This document shows, piece after piece, positions 1 through 8,492 of a DNA stretch of 64,000 bases. Each line of letters begins with the position of its first letter. The stretch's first letter is position 1. The DNA comes from an uncultured bacterium. Its GTDB lineage: Bacteria > Gemmatimonadota > Gemmatimonadetes > Longimicrobiales > RSA9. The notes beneath the pieces are model-generated. The model saw nothing but the letters and a program-made list of their open reading frames with translations. It did not search any database and was not told the DNA's origin. The DNA lies in the NCBI GenBank assembly GCA_937889645.1, contig CALBZE010000097.1:1-64000 (forward strand), read 5' to 3'. Both the position numbers and the translations under genes were made by a program.

Positions 1-545
1 AGGAGGTCGCGCGCGACCTCCTCGGCGCCGTTCTGGTATCGACCATCGGCGGCGCCACGACGGCGGGACGCATCGTGGAGGCCGAGGCGTACGTCGGGCC
101 GCACGACCCGGCGTCGCACGCGGCCGAGCGGATCGGCCGTACGGCGCGCAACGAGGCGATGTTCGGCCCGCCAGGGATCGCTTACGTCTACCGTATCTAT
201 GGCGTGCACTGGTGCCTGAACGTCGTCACCGGCGCTGAAGGGTACCCGGCGGCCGTGCTGATCCGCGCGGTCGAGCCACTAGAGGGCGTGGACGCGATGC
301 GCCGCCGCCGGGGCGACCATTGTTCCGATCGCGGCCTCACGAGCGGCCCCGGGAAGCTCGCGGCGGCGATGGGGATCACCGGGCGCGAGAACGGCCATCC
401 GCTGGACCGGCCGCCCCTCATGATCCTCGAGGGTGAGGCCGTGGATCCGAGCGAGATCGCAGTCGGCCCCCGGATCGGGGTCACCCGCGCCGCCGACTGG
501 CCGCTCCGCTTCTATGTGCGCAACAACCCCTGGGTCTCTCGCTGA
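1..545 (+). CDS. 3-methyladenine DNA glycosylase (AAG/MPG family), 5' truncated
   Basis: Base-excision repair enzyme that removes alkylated purines such as 3-methyladenine. The reading frame is open from base 3, so the gene begins before the window; about 180 residues are present. Family features visible are VARDLLG near the start, the catalytic region IVEAEAYVGPHDPASHA, the Tyr-rich segment YVYRIYGVHWCLN, the LTSGPGKLAAAMGI segment and a C-terminal RFYVRNNPWVSR ending. The stop is 4 bases before the likely TTG start of the dipeptidase gene, so the two are probably co-transcribed. Only a short N-terminal piece should be missing. Confidence 0.93.
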   Translation, partial: EVARDLLGAVLVSTIGGATTAGRIVEAEAYVGPHDPASHAAERIGRTARNEAMFGPPGIAYVYRIYGVHWCLNVVTGAEGYPAAVLIRAVEPLEGVDAMRRRRGDHCSDRGLTSGPGKLAAAMGITGRENGHPLDRPPLMILEGEAVDPSEIAVGPRIGVTRAADWPLRFYVRNNPWVSR

Positions 546-549
546 CGCC

Positions 550-1680
550 TTGGACACGACACCGATCTCGGAGCGCGCAGGCCGCCTCCACCGCGAGGCG
601 CTCGTCGTGGACCTCCACGCCGACACGCCCACGGAATTCTTCCTCGACGATACCTACGACTTCGGGGAGAGGCACGACTTCGGGCACGTCGACCTGCCCC
701 GGCTGCGAGAAGCCGGAGTCGACGTGCAGTTCCTCGTTTCCTGGGTCCCGGCGGAACTGGCCGCGACACCGGGGGCGTCCTACCGTCACGCCGAAGGCCT
801 CATACGGGCGATCCATCGCGTCATCTCGGCTACGCCGGGCGCTCGCCTCGTACAGGACGCCGCCGGGATCCAAGAAGCGCGCAGCGCCGACGACGTCGCC
901 ATCATGATCGGCGTGGAAGGCGGGCACGCAATCGAGAACTCCCTGGAGCGGCTCCGCGAGCTCCACGGCCTCGGGGCCCGCTACCTCACCCTGACGTGGA
1001 ACAACACGAACGACTGGGCCGACGCCGCCGGAGACGGCGCGAGGCACGGCGGACTCACCGGCTTCGGCCGAGAGGTCGTGCGGGACCTCAACCGATTGCG
1101 TATGATCGTCGACCTCTCGCACGTCGCCGAGTCGACGTTCTGGGACGCGATCGACACGAGCTCGGCGCCCGTCGTCGCGACCCATTCGAACGCCCGCGCC
1201 CTCTGCGACCACCACCGGAACCTGTCCGACGAGCAGATCCGCGCAGTGGCCGAGACGGGCGGCGTGGTCGGCGTGAACGCGTTCCCCGCCTTCCTCGACA
1301 CCGATTACGGAGCGGCGTTCGAGCGCATCGACGAGGAGACCAGGGCGCTCGAGCACCGTCTGCGCGCACGGCACGGCGATGGCCGTCGGGCGCGGGACGA
1401 AGCGCGCCAGTGGCGGGACCGGCAACTCGCCTCTCTCCCCCCGATCCCCCTATCGCGACTCGCCGACCACGTGGAGCACATCGCCGACGTGGCCGGGATC
1501 GAGCACCTTGCCCTGGGCCTCGACTTCGACGGCATCCTCACTACCCCTGCCGATCTCCCACACATCGGCATGTTGCCGCGCCTGACGGAAATCCTTTTGG
1601 CCCGCGGCTGGAGCGAGATGGATCTGCGGCTGGTCCTGGGTGGGAACGCGCTTCGAGTGATCACCGAAGTCATCGGCTGA
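550..1680 (+). CDS. M19 family membrane-type dipeptidase
   Basis: Zinc dipeptidase of the renal dipeptidase family, 376 residues from the TTG at 550. It shows the metal-binding VVDLHADTP motif near the N terminus, the EGGHAIENSLERL glutamate region, IVDLSHVAESTFWDAI, the VVATHSNARALCDHHRNLSD histidine segment and LALGLDFDGI near the C terminus. No signal peptide is visible, so it may be cytoplasmic and hydrolyse dipeptides in peptide turnover. The frame is open upstream into the glycosylase gene, but homology-like sequence starts only after 550. The TTG start just after the preceding stop suggests translational coupling; the exact start is uncertain. Confidence 0.9.
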   Translation: MDTTPISERAGRLHREALVVDLHADTPTEFFLDDTYDFGERHDFGHVDLPRLREAGVDVQFLVSWVPAELAATPGASYRHAEGLIRAIHRVISATPGARLVQDAAGIQEARSADDVAIMIGVEGGHAIENSLERLRELHGLGARYLTLTWNNTNDWADAAGDGARHGGLTGFGREVVRDLNRLRMIVDLSHVAESTFWDAIDTSSAPVVATHSNARALCDHHRNLSDEQIRAVAETGGVVGVNAFPAFLDTDYGAAFERIDEETRALEHRLRARHGDGRRARDEARQWRDRQLASLPPIPLSRLADHVEHIADVAGIEHLALGLDFDGILTTPADLPHIGMLPRLTEILLARGWSEMDLRLVLGGNALRVITEVIG

Positions 1681-1716
1681 GCCCGGCGGTTGTGTTGTCG
1701 CGATCCCGGGGCCGGG

Positions 1717-1732
1717 TGGCACGCCATCTGCG
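1717..1732 (+). promoter_or_regulatory. Sigma-54 (-24/-12) promoter candidate for the 65-residue gene
   Basis: TGGCACGCCATCTGCG matches the RpoN consensus TGGCACG-N4-TTGCW over the whole -24 half and three of the four core bases TTGC at -12, with the exact 10-base gap between GG and GC. The predicted transcript starts near 1743, about 48 bases before the ATG at 1791. This is among the best -24 halves in the window. Confidence 0.65.
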
Positions 1733-1790
1733 CCAGATGTTTCCGGCGCGACGAGCGTCACGACGCACCCAGTTCCGAGGAGGTGAGGCT

Positions 1791-1988
1791 ATGGCCACTG
1801 TGCCGGGGCCCAACCCGGACAAGCCACTGCCGCAGCCGGGCGCGCCGGGGAAGGAGATCCCGGTCGAGCCTGAAGAGGAGCCGGATCACATCGGACCGGA
1901 ACGCTCGGACGATCCCGATTGGCTGCCGAAGCCGTACGATCCGGAGCGCGAGTACGAGGAGCCAGGGGTTCCCCTGGGTCGGATGTAG
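1791..1988 (+). CDS. Small proline- and acid-rich protein, 65 aa, unknown function
   Basis: Short hydrophilic protein with no recognised domain. It begins MATVPGPNPDKPLPQPG, is dominated by Pro, Glu and Asp, and ends with a tyrosine-containing stretch (KPYDPEREYEEPG). It has no membrane segment or signal and is probably disordered. A strong ribosome site (GAGGAGGTGAG) sits directly before the ATG, and a sigma-54-like promoter lies 59 bases upstream of the start, which together make it a convincing real gene. It precedes the glycan cassette. Its role cannot be deduced; a stress-related role is a guess. Confidence 0.72.
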   Translation: MATVPGPNPDKPLPQPGAPGKEIPVEPEEEPDHIGPERSDDPDWLPKPYDPEREYEEPGVPLGRM

Positions 1989-2073
1989 ATCGAGGCAGGG
2001 CAAATCGGCCCCTCGGCGTTGAATCCCACGACGTCCGAGGGGCTTCGCACATCACGCGGGCGGGCGCCGGCCC

Positions 2074-2089
2074 GGGAATGGAAATTGCC
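2074..2089 (+). promoter_or_regulatory. Sigma-54-like promoter candidate for the methyltransferase gene
   Basis: GGGAATGGAAATTGCC has GG and GC 10 bases apart and an intact TTGC -12 core. It aligns with the element at 10061-10076 at 18 of 22 positions when the following CCGCGG is included. The -24 half is weaker than consensus. The predicted start near 2100 leaves a leader of about 49 bases. Confidence 0.5.
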
Positions 2090-2148
2090 CCGCGGCGCGG
2101 CGGCGGCGTCCGAAGGGCGAGCACGTTGGTGTTTGCGAGGGGGATCAG

Positions 2149-2946
2149 GTGGATCCGGTCATCGAAGGGCGAGGGTCACGATACACGGCGGACGAGTTGC
2201 GCCGCCAGGTCGAGGCGCTGGGGCCGTGGTTCCACGACATCGATCTGGGCGAGGGCGTCCGGACCGCACCGAATCATCCGCTCGGCAATTTCCTCGAGGA
2301 GATCTGGGCCCACGTCGGGCGTTACCTGCCGGAGGACCTGACGGGGAGCACGGTCCTGGACATCGGGTGCAACGCGGGGTTCTACTCGCAGCAACTGCGG
2401 CGTCGCGGCGCGAACGTCCTGGGGATCGACCACGACGAGCGCTATCTCTCCCAGGCGCGGTTCGCCGCCGAAGTCAACGGCCTGGACATCGAGTATCGGC
2501 TCATGGACACGTACGACGTCGATCGTCTTCAGCAGCGATTCGACTACGTGCTGTTCATGGGCGTCTTCTACCACCTCCGGTATCCGCTCTACGCTCTGGA
2601 CAAGGTTGCGAAGCTCGTCGGTCGGCGTCTGGTGTTCCAGTCGATGGTGCGCGGGGTGGGCGGCACGGTTCCGGTCCCCGACGATGCGCCGATCACCGAG
2701 CGCGCGATGTTCGAGCATCCGTGCTTCCCGGCGATGTACTTCATCGAGAAGCGGTACGCGGGCGATCCGACGAACTGGTGGGTCCCGAACGAGGCGGGGA
2801 TGGAGGCCATGCTGAGGTCGGCCGGGCTGCGGATCGTTGCTCATCCGTTCACGGAGTTGTGGATCTGTGAGCCGGCGAAGACGACGTCATCGTCCGAGGC
2901 GCCCGTGCGCCGCGGCGCGCGTAGCGGTCCGCGACCCATCGGGTGA
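2149..2946 (+). CDS. SAM-dependent methyltransferase, glycan-cassette type
   Basis: Class I Rossmann methyltransferase of 265 residues with GTG start and an AGGGGG ribosome site. It shows the SAM-binding VLDIGCNAGFYSQQLRRRG motif (about residues 66-84), acidic GIDHDERYL after strand 2, and FDYVLFMGVFYHLRYPL, a pattern shared with CmoB-like and DUF1698 methyltransferases. From memory it resembles the 'Rta_06860' family that recurs next to glycosyltransferases; this was not checked. Its target is unknown but is probably a sugar or lipid-linked glycan. The last about 30 residues look non-homologous and overlap the 3' end of the opposite-strand gene by 98 bases. Confidence 0.85.
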   Translation: MDPVIEGRGSRYTADELRRQVEALGPWFHDIDLGEGVRTAPNHPLGNFLEEIWAHVGRYLPEDLTGSTVLDIGCNAGFYSQQLRRRGANVLGIDHDERYLSQARFAAEVNGLDIEYRLMDTYDVDRLQQRFDYVLFMGVFYHLRYPLYALDKVAKLVGRRLVFQSMVRGVGGTVPVPDDAPITERAMFEHPCFPAMYFIEKRYAGDPTNWWVPNEAGMEAMLRSAGLRIVAHPFTELWICEPAKTTSSSEAPVRRGARSGPRPIG

Positions 2947-3793
2947 AGTAGGCGAACTCGCCGATGTCGCGGGGCGGAGAGGTGTGGTGCGGGCGGATCC
3001 CAACGGATGGCGGCGTGAAGCAGAGGGTCACGGTGGTCTGGAAGGGTTCCAGCGCCTCGACGATGCGATCGAACCAGGCGACGCCGCCCGGGAGGTGCCA
3101 TTCGGCCCAGGACAACCCGGTTCGCACGTGACGGACGCCGAGCCGGTGCAACCATTCGACGGTTCCTTCCAGACGGTCATGGTCCTGGAAGTGGAACCAC
3201 TGACAGATTCCGAGCTCGGGATCGAAGTGCTGAAGCGCCGGCTTGGGCGAGCCGTCGGCGCGCAGGAGCCCGAAGTGGAAGTGGCGCCAGTAGGCGGACC
3301 CTTCGGCGGCGCCGTGGCGGGTCGTCGCTTCGCGCTCGGGGGAGAGGTCGAAGAGGGAGTACCAGTGAACGCGTTCGGCGGCGCCTTTGAGGATGGGCGT
3401 GAGGCGACGGAGGCCCCACGCGACGTTGTGCTCCGACGCCCAACTGCTGACGCCCACCTCCGTCACCCACACGGGCATGCCGAACTCCTCCCGGATCGCT
3501 TCGATCTTCGTGGGCCAGTCCTCGGGGTGCCAGAGGTTCCAGTCGAACGGGAAGCCATGGAGCGCGATGGTGTCGAGGCGGCCGAGGAGGCCGTGCCGAC
3601 GGAGCAGGCGGAGGAACTCGGGATCGATCGGGCTGATCCCGCCGAGGACGATGCGAACTCCCGGGGCGGTGGCGCGGACTTCTTCCGCGGCCAGCGCTGC
3701 CATGCGCGAGAAAATGGACCAATCGGGGTCCAGGTCGCGGTCCCAATGAGAGAGGTTGTTGGGCTCGTTCCAGAGCATGATCGCTTCGATCAT
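2849..3793 (-). CDS. TIM-barrel glycoside hydrolase-like protein (beta-xylosidase-like)
   Basis: About 314 residues from the ATG at 3793, which has GGAG five bases upstream. It begins MIEAIMLWNEPNNLSHWD; the NEP motif is the classic acid/base glutamate motif of clan GH-A hydrolases. WVTEVGVSSW supplies the expected second glutamate (nucleophile position). Further segments are LGGISPIDPEFLRLL, TIALHGFPFDWNLW, HWYSLFDL and a C-terminal YFTRWVADRY. No signal peptide is seen, so it is probably cytoplasmic and may remodel the glycan made by this cassette. The frame is open upstream, but that stretch is divergent promoter DNA. The last residues look like read-through into the converging methyltransferase gene. 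Confidence 0.8.
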   Translation of the reverse strand: MIEAIMLWNEPNNLSHWDRDLDPDWSIFSRMAALAAEEVRATAPGVRIVLGGISPIDPEFLRLLRRHGLLGRLDTIALHGFPFDWNLWHPEDWPTKIEAIREEFGMPVWVTEVGVSSWASEHNVAWGLRRLTPILKGAAERVHWYSLFDLSPEREATTRHGAAEGSAYWRHFHFGLLRADGSPKPALQHFDPELGICQWFHFQDHDRLEGTVEWLHRLGVRHVRTGLSWAEWHLPGGVAWFDRIVEALEPFQTTVTLCFTPPSVGIRPHHTSPPRDIGEFAYFTRWVADRYARRGARAPRTMTSSSPAHRSTTP

Positions 3794-3849
3794 CGCTTCT
3801 CCGAGGGAGTGAGGGGAGCGACCGAGGGGGCGTCGGGCGGCCTGGTTGG

Positions 3850-3865
3850 TGCAAGGTGCGTTCCA
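3850..3865 (-). promoter_or_regulatory. Sigma-54 (-24/-12) promoter candidate for the hydrolase-like gene
   Basis: Read on the minus strand the element is TGGAACGCACCTTGCA. It matches TGGCACG-N4-TTGCW at all but one fixed position, with the exact GG-N10-GC spacing. The predicted start lies near 3839, about 46 bases before the ATG at 3793. It is identical at 15 of 16 positions to the element at 49460-49475. Confidence 0.72.
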
Positions 3866-3879
3866 GGCCTCGCGTCGCA

Positions 3880-3895
3880 TGGTACGGAATTTGAA
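3880..3895 (+). promoter_or_regulatory. Degenerate sigma-54-like element facing the epimerase gene
   Basis: TGGTACGGAATTTGAA keeps the TGG-AC-G half and TTG of the -12 half, but the conserved C at -12 is replaced by A. It resembles the element at 10061-10076 (TGGAACGGTATTTGCC). It would leave a long leader of about 200 bases before 4107, so it is only a weak candidate. Confidence 0.3.
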
Positions 3896-4106
3896 GGTCG
3901 CCGCGGCGGCAATCCCGACTCTCACCGGGTGAATCGAGGCACAAATTTTCCTGGAGGACCCGCCCCAGAATCGCTGCGGATACGAAAGGCATACGAGCCG
4001 GTAACGGGCGGCATCGCGACCCGGGCGGAGTGATCGCTGGGCCCACCGAGTCGAGCCATTGGTCTTGGAGAGACGCGGCCGCGACCCCGAAACTGCGGAG
4101 AAGGGC

Positions 4107-5180
4107 ATGAGCTTGGGAAGAGATAGAGCGGTGGTGGTCACGGGGGGCGCGGGGTTCATCGGCAGCAACCTTGCCGATGCGCTTCTTCGGGCGGGGGAGC
4201 GGGTGATCGTCTTCGACAACCTCTCGCGACCCGGCGTGGAGCAGAACCTCCGGTGGCTGATGCAGCGTCATCCCGGGGGGCTGGAAGTCGAGATCGGGGA
4301 CATTCGGGACGCGGAGCGAGTGGCCCGCGTGGTAAGCCGGGCGCACACCGTCTTCCATCTCGCGGCACAGGTCGCCGTCACGTCGTCGGTCGCCGATCCC
4401 CGGCACGATTTCGCGGTGAACGCGCAGGGGACCCTGAACGTGCTCCAGGCTGCCCGTGGTTCGAGCGACCCGCCGGTCGTGCTGTACACGTCGACGAACA
4501 AGGTATACGGCGCACTGGTCGGGGTGCCGGTGGTCCTGAACGGGACGCGGTACCTGTTCGAGGATCGGCGGCGGGGGATCAGTGAGGACCAGCCATTGGA
4601 CTTCCACTCGCCGTACGGCTGCTCGAAAGGCGCGGCGGATCAGTACGTTCGGGATTACGCGCGCATCTACGGCCTGCCGACGTGCGTGTTTCGCATGAGC
4701 TGCATCTACGGCCCGCGGCAGTTCGGGGACGAGGATCAGGGGTGGGTGGCGCACTTCGTGATCTCGGCGTTGGGGGGACGACCGATCACACTGTATGGCG
4801 ACGGCAAGCAGGTGCGGGACATCCTGTTCGTGGACGACCTGATCGAGTTGATGCTGCTGGCGGCGGAGCGCGCGCGCTCGACGCCGGGGCGGATCTACAA
4901 CGTGGGGGGCGGCGAGGAGAACGCGCTCTCGCTCGTAGAGCTGCTGGACCTGCTGGAGCGGGAGCTCGGACGGAGCATTCAACGGTTCCATGCTCCATGG
5001 CGGCCGGGCGACCAGCGGATCTACATCAGCGACATCGGGAAGCTGAGGCGCGAGCTGGGTTGGGCGCCGAGGGTGACGAAAGAGGAGGGGATCCGGCGGC
5101 TGATCGCCTGGATCGAGGAGCATGCGGCCTTCCTCGTCGCGAACGGCGCCGAACGGGAGAGACAGCCGCTCTCGGCTTGA
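4107..5180 (+). CDS. NAD-dependent sugar epimerase/dehydratase (SDR, CDP-paratose epimerase-like)
   Basis: Extended SDR of 357 residues from the ATG at 4107, preceded by GGAG. The NAD-binding motif TGGAGFIGSN is near residue 11, LAAQVAVTSS follows, and the catalytic TSTNKVYG and YGCSKGAADQY (Tyr-x3-Lys) are present. The segment RQFGDEDQGWVAHF is characteristic of CDP-paratose 2-epimerase-type enzymes, so it probably acts on a nucleotide-activated hexose. It supplies an activated sugar for the glycosyltransferases downstream; the gene at 5220 begins 39 bases later and is likely in the same operon. Confidence 0.9.
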   Translation: MSLGRDRAVVVTGGAGFIGSNLADALLRAGERVIVFDNLSRPGVEQNLRWLMQRHPGGLEVEIGDIRDAERVARVVSRAHTVFHLAAQVAVTSSVADPRHDFAVNAQGTLNVLQAARGSSDPPVVLYTSTNKVYGALVGVPVVLNGTRYLFEDRRRGISEDQPLDFHSPYGCSKGAADQYVRDYARIYGLPTCVFRMSCIYGPRQFGDEDQGWVAHFVISALGGRPITLYGDGKQVRDILFVDDLIELMLLAAERARSTPGRIYNVGGGEENALSLVELLDLLERELGRSIQRFHAPWRPGDQRIYISDIGKLRRELGWAPRVTKEEGIRRLIAWIEEHAAFLVANGAERERQPLSA

Positions 5181-5219
5181 CCCGGTCTCGACCCCGGCGG
5201 CGAGCCGGGGCCCGATGCT

Positions 5220-6362
5220 ATGCGAATCCTGATCACCACGGACATCGCGGGCGGGGTGTGGACCTACACCGAGGAGCTCGTCCAGGGGCTGCTGGCTCGC
5301 GGGCATGAGGTGTCGCTCGTAGTCGTGGGCGGCCGCCCGGGTCCACGGCACGAGCACTGGTTCTCCCTGCATCCCGAGGTGACGGCGACGATCGTGCCTT
5401 GCCCGCTCGAGTGGATGCCCGAGCCGGAGCCGGGGCTGTCCGCGTCGGTCGAGGAGGTGCGGCGTCGGGTGCGGGAGGCCGGGGCGGACGTCGTGCATCT
5501 GAACCAGTTCTATTACGGCGCGTTCGACCTGGGCGCGCCGGCCGTCGTCGTGGCGCACAGCGACCTGGTGAGCTGGTGGCAGTCGGTCCGGGGCGAGGAC
5601 CCTCCGGACGATCCCTGGTTCGGCCGCTATCGGCGCTGGGTCGAGGCGGGACTCGGCGGCGCAGCTCTCCGGGTCGCGCCGACGGCGTGGATCGCCGGCC
5701 GCATCCGGGAGACGTACGGAACCGGCCCGATCCGCGTTGTACACAATGCGCGTTCGCCGGGGCTCTTTCACCGGTCGCCCGGCGAGTCGGCGCTGGGAGG
5801 CGGTCCCCGACAACCGCTGGTCGTCACCGCCGGGCGGCTGTGGGATGAAGGGAAGGGGGCGCGCGACCTGATCCCGGTCGCGGCCCGGCTCGGCGGGTGG
5901 GCCCGGTTCGTGGTGGCCGGGCCGGTCGGGCACCCGGCCGGCGGCGACGACTTCCCCGCCGATGCACCGGGGATCGAATGGGTCGGCGTACTCGATACGC
6001 ACGAGTTGGCGCGGCTCCTGATCAAGGCGCAGATCTACGCCGCGCCTTCCCGCTACGAGCCGTTCGGCCTCGCCCCACTGGAGGCCGCCCTGGCCGGGTG
6101 CGCTCTGGTGTTGAGCGACATCCCGACCTTCCGGGAGCTGTGGGATGGATGCGCGCTCTTCCATCCCCCGGGCGACATCGATGCTCTAGGGGAATCCGTG
6201 CTGGAATTGATCCGCGACCAAGCGCTTCGGACGGCGCTCGCCGGCGCCGCAATGGCGCGGGCTCTCGAGCGATACACGCCGGAACGCATGGCAGCCGAGT
6301 ACGAGGCTCTGTACCTGGATGTTGTGAACCGGGCCAGCCAACGTCTTGCCGCGGTCGAGTGA
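5220..6362 (+). CDS. Glycosyltransferase family 4
   Basis: GT-B fold glycosyltransferase of 380 residues. The N-terminal half has MRILITTDIAGGVWTYTEEL and LNQFYYGAF. The C-terminal half has the donor-binding region: VVTAGRLWDEGKGARDL, then PSRYEPFGLAPLEAALAGCALVLSDIPTFRELW, which carries the E-x7-E motif of the family. It ends with LERYTPERMAAEYEALY. It is cytoplasmic or membrane-peripheral and likely adds a sugar from a nucleotide donor to a lipid-linked or soluble acceptor. The next gene starts four bases after its stop, so the two form an operon. Confidence 0.92.
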   Translation: MRILITTDIAGGVWTYTEELVQGLLARGHEVSLVVVGGRPGPRHEHWFSLHPEVTATIVPCPLEWMPEPEPGLSASVEEVRRRVREAGADVVHLNQFYYGAFDLGAPAVVVAHSDLVSWWQSVRGEDPPDDPWFGRYRRWVEAGLGGAALRVAPTAWIAGRIRETYGTGPIRVVHNARSPGLFHRSPGESALGGGPRQPLVVTAGRLWDEGKGARDLIPVAARLGGWARFVVAGPVGHPAGGDDFPADAPGIEWVGVLDTHELARLLIKAQIYAAPSRYEPFGLAPLEAALAGCALVLSDIPTFRELWDGCALFHPPGDIDALGESVLELIRDQALRTALAGAAMARALERYTPERMAAEYEALYLDVVNRASQRLAAVE

Positions 6363-6366
6363 TCCC

Positions 6367-7485
6367 ATGCGATTCGTCCTGTTCGTGCACTCCCTGATCA
6401 GCGATTGGAACCACGGGAACGCGCATTTCCTGCGCGGCCTGGTGCGCGCGTTGCAGCGGCGCGGGCACGAGGTCGTGGCATGCGAGCGCTGGCGGAGCTG
6501 GTCGTGCGACGAGCTGTACCACGACCACGGCCCCGGCCCGATCGTCGATTTCGCTCGCATGTTCCCGGACATCCGGATCCGGATGTACGGGGACTGGAGC
6601 GGGATCCTGGACGAAGTCGACGAGCTGACGCGGGGCGCCGACGTCGTACTGGTGCATGAGTTCAACGAGCCCGAACTGGTCGGCGCCGTCGGACACGTGC
6701 GCCATCGCCGCGGAGATTTCCTGCTCCTCTTTCACGACACGCATCATCGGCCGGCCACCGTGCCACACGAGATCGCACGTTTCAATCTCCGGCACTACGA
6801 CGGGGTCCTGGCCTACGGCCGTTCGCTCGCGGAAGTCTACCGCCGGGAGTTCGGGATGCCGCGGGTGTGGGCGTTCCACGAGGCGGCGGACACGACCGTC
6901 TTCCGCCCGCTGGCCGCGGAGAAGACCGACGACGTCGTGTGGATCGGCAACTGGGGCGACGACGAGCGATCGCAGGAGATTCGCGATTACCTGATCGGCT
7001 CGGCGAGTCAGCTGCGCGAGCTGCGCTTCGCGGTGCATGGCGTGCGCTACCCGGACGGCGCGCTACGGGAGATGAAGGAGGCGGGGGTCGACTATCGGGG
7101 CTGGATCGCCAACTACCGGGTGCCGGAGGTGTTCGCGCGGGCGCGGATGACGTTGCACATCCCTCGAGGTCCGTATCTGGAGCGGCTCCCTGGGATTCCG
7201 ACGATTCGGCCATTCGAGGCGCTGGCGTGCGGGATCCCGCTGATCTCGACTCCCTGGGCGGACCGGGAGGGGTTGTTCCGAGAGGGGGTCGACTACCTCG
7301 TGGCGCGGACGCCGGCAGAGATGCGCGAGCACATCCTTCGCCTCGCCCGGGACGAGGAAGCGCGGGCACGGCTCGCAGAGCGCGGTCTGGAGACGATCCA
7401 CGCCCGGCATACGTGCGACCACCGGGCGGAGCAGCTCGAGGTGATCGTCGACGAAGCGGGTGCGATGGTCGAGGTCGGGGCGTAG
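6367..7485 (+). CDS. CgeB-like glycosyltransferase 1
   Basis: 372 residues from the ATG at 6367 (MRFVLFVHSLISDWNHGNAH). The N-terminal half is a DUF3880/CgeB-type acceptor domain. The C-terminal half carries VWIGNWGDDERSQEI, then IPTIRPFEALACGIPLISTPW and LFREGVDYLVART, typical of the Glyco_trans_1_2 donor domain. Two paralogues of the same general type lie at 10187 and 13133. The N-H-G/N-G-x-A pattern near the start (WNHGNAH, WNGAATYYRG, WGNGHATTYRG) is shared by all three. It lies in the operon with the GT4 gene. Confidence 0.88.
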   Translation: MRFVLFVHSLISDWNHGNAHFLRGLVRALQRRGHEVVACERWRSWSCDELYHDHGPGPIVDFARMFPDIRIRMYGDWSGILDEVDELTRGADVVLVHEFNEPELVGAVGHVRHRRGDFLLLFHDTHHRPATVPHEIARFNLRHYDGVLAYGRSLAEVYRREFGMPRVWAFHEAADTTVFRPLAAEKTDDVVWIGNWGDDERSQEIRDYLIGSASQLRELRFAVHGVRYPDGALREMKEAGVDYRGWIANYRVPEVFARARMTLHIPRGPYLERLPGIPTIRPFEALACGIPLISTPWADREGLFREGVDYLVARTPAEMREHILRLARDEEARARLAERGLETIHARHTCDHRAEQLEVIVDEAGAMVEVGA

Positions 7486-7529
7486 CCGAGGCGCGGTTCG
7501 GTGCGATCCTCTAAAGGCAAGGGGGGACC

Positions 7530-8492
7530 ATGTACGCGGCAACGCTGGTCGAGCCGGGGCGATTCGAGGTGACGGAGCGGGAGCGGGTGCGAGCGGGCGC
7601 GGGCGAGGTCGTGCTGAGGGTCGAGGGGTGCGGCGTGTGCGCGTCGAACCTGGGGCCGTGGGAGGGGGCCGAAGGGGTGTCGTATCCTCTGGACGCGGGC
7701 GCGCCAGGGCATGAGGTGTACGGGGTGGTGGAGGCGGTGGGGGAGGGCGTCGTGGGGCTCGCGCCGGGAGACACGGTGACGGCTCTGAGTTATCGGGGCT
7801 TTGCCGAGTACGACGTGGCCCGATCCGATGCCGTCGTGAAGCTCCCGGCATCCCTCGCGGGGCGCCCGATCCTGGGCGAGCCGATCGCGTGCGCCATCAA
7901 CGTCCGTCGGCGCGCAGCGGTGCAGGAGGGGGATACGGTGGTCGTGGTGGGGGTGGGCTTCCTGGGTGCGCTGTTGCTGAGGCTGGTCAGGGCGGAGCGG
8001 CCGGCGCGCCTCGTGGCGGTGTCGAGGCGGAAGGAGGCACTCGAGATCGCGACGCGGATGGGGGCGGACGAGGTCCTGACGTACGACGATGACGTGGTCG
8101 GGAACGTGGAGTCGTGGACGGGTGGGCGGCTCGCGGATGTCGTGATCGAGGCGACGGGGATGCAGCGGCCGCTCGATCTCGCGGCCGCGCTGACCCGCGT
8201 GCGGGGGCGTCTGGTCATCGCGGGATACCATCAGGACGGACCCCGCCGCGTGAACCTCCAGCTCTGGAACTGGCGCGGGCTCGACGTGATCAACGCCCAC
8301 GAAAGGGACTCCGCGCTCTATGTGGATGCGATGCGGGAGGGGGTGGCGCTCGTCGCGGCGGGGGAGCTCGAGCTGGAGTCGCTGGTCACGCACAGTTTCC
8401 CGCTCAGGGAGATCAACCGTGCATTCGCCATGGCGCGCGAGCGCCCGAGCGGGTTCTTCAAGGCCGTCGTACAACCGGGAGGCGACCGATGA
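7530..8492 (+). CDS. Zinc-type alcohol/sugar dehydrogenase (MDR superfamily)
   Basis: 320-residue medium-chain dehydrogenase with a GGGGGG ribosome site. The N-terminal catalytic domain has EGCGVCASNLGPW (cysteine zinc ligand), PGHEVYGVVEAVG (GHE motif) and LAPGDTVTAL. The Rossmann domain has VVVVGVGFLGALLLRL for NAD(P). It resembles sorbitol- and threonine-dehydrogenase-like enzymes and probably oxidises a sugar or polyol hydroxyl. Its stop overlaps the next start as ATGA, so it is translationally coupled to the Gfo/Idh gene. That pairing is common where sugars are oxidised, epimerised and re-reduced. Confidence 0.87.
   Translation: MYAATLVEPGRFEVTERERVRAGAGEVVLRVEGCGVCASNLGPWEGAEGVSYPLDAGAPGHEVYGVVEAVGEGVVGLAPGDTVTALSYRGFAEYDVARSDAVVKLPASLAGRPILGEPIACAINVRRRAAVQEGDTVVVVGVGFLGALLLRLVRAERPARLVAVSRRKEALEIATRMGADEVLTYDDDVVGNVESWTGGRLADVVIEATGMQRPLDLAAALTRVRGRLVIAGYHQDGPRRVNLQLWNWRGLDVINAHERDSALYVDAMREGVALVAAGELELESLVTHSFPLREINRAFAMARERPSGFFKAVVQPGGDR

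Larger units (their letters stand above)
3794..4106. other. Divergent intergenic region with promoter elements
   Basis: No gene is supported in these 313 bases between the hydrolase-like gene (minus) and the epimerase gene (plus). The region holds a strong sigma-54-like element facing left (3850-3865) and a weaker one facing right (3880-3895). A further GGCAC half-site with a degenerate -12 lies near 3938-3953. The minus-strand frame stays open through it but has no family-like sequence. Confidence 0.6.

Noticed and set aside
2850..2946. Frameshift or pseudogene in the methyltransferase
   Set aside because: All core motifs are intact and only the tail looks odd, so I kept it as a complete gene and reported the overlap separately.
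3177..6164. Open minus-strand frame of 995 codons opposite the epimerase and GT4 genes
   Set aside because: It has Pro/Arg/His-rich low-complexity translation with no family motifs and lies opposite two clear genes; it is an antisense shadow of high GC.
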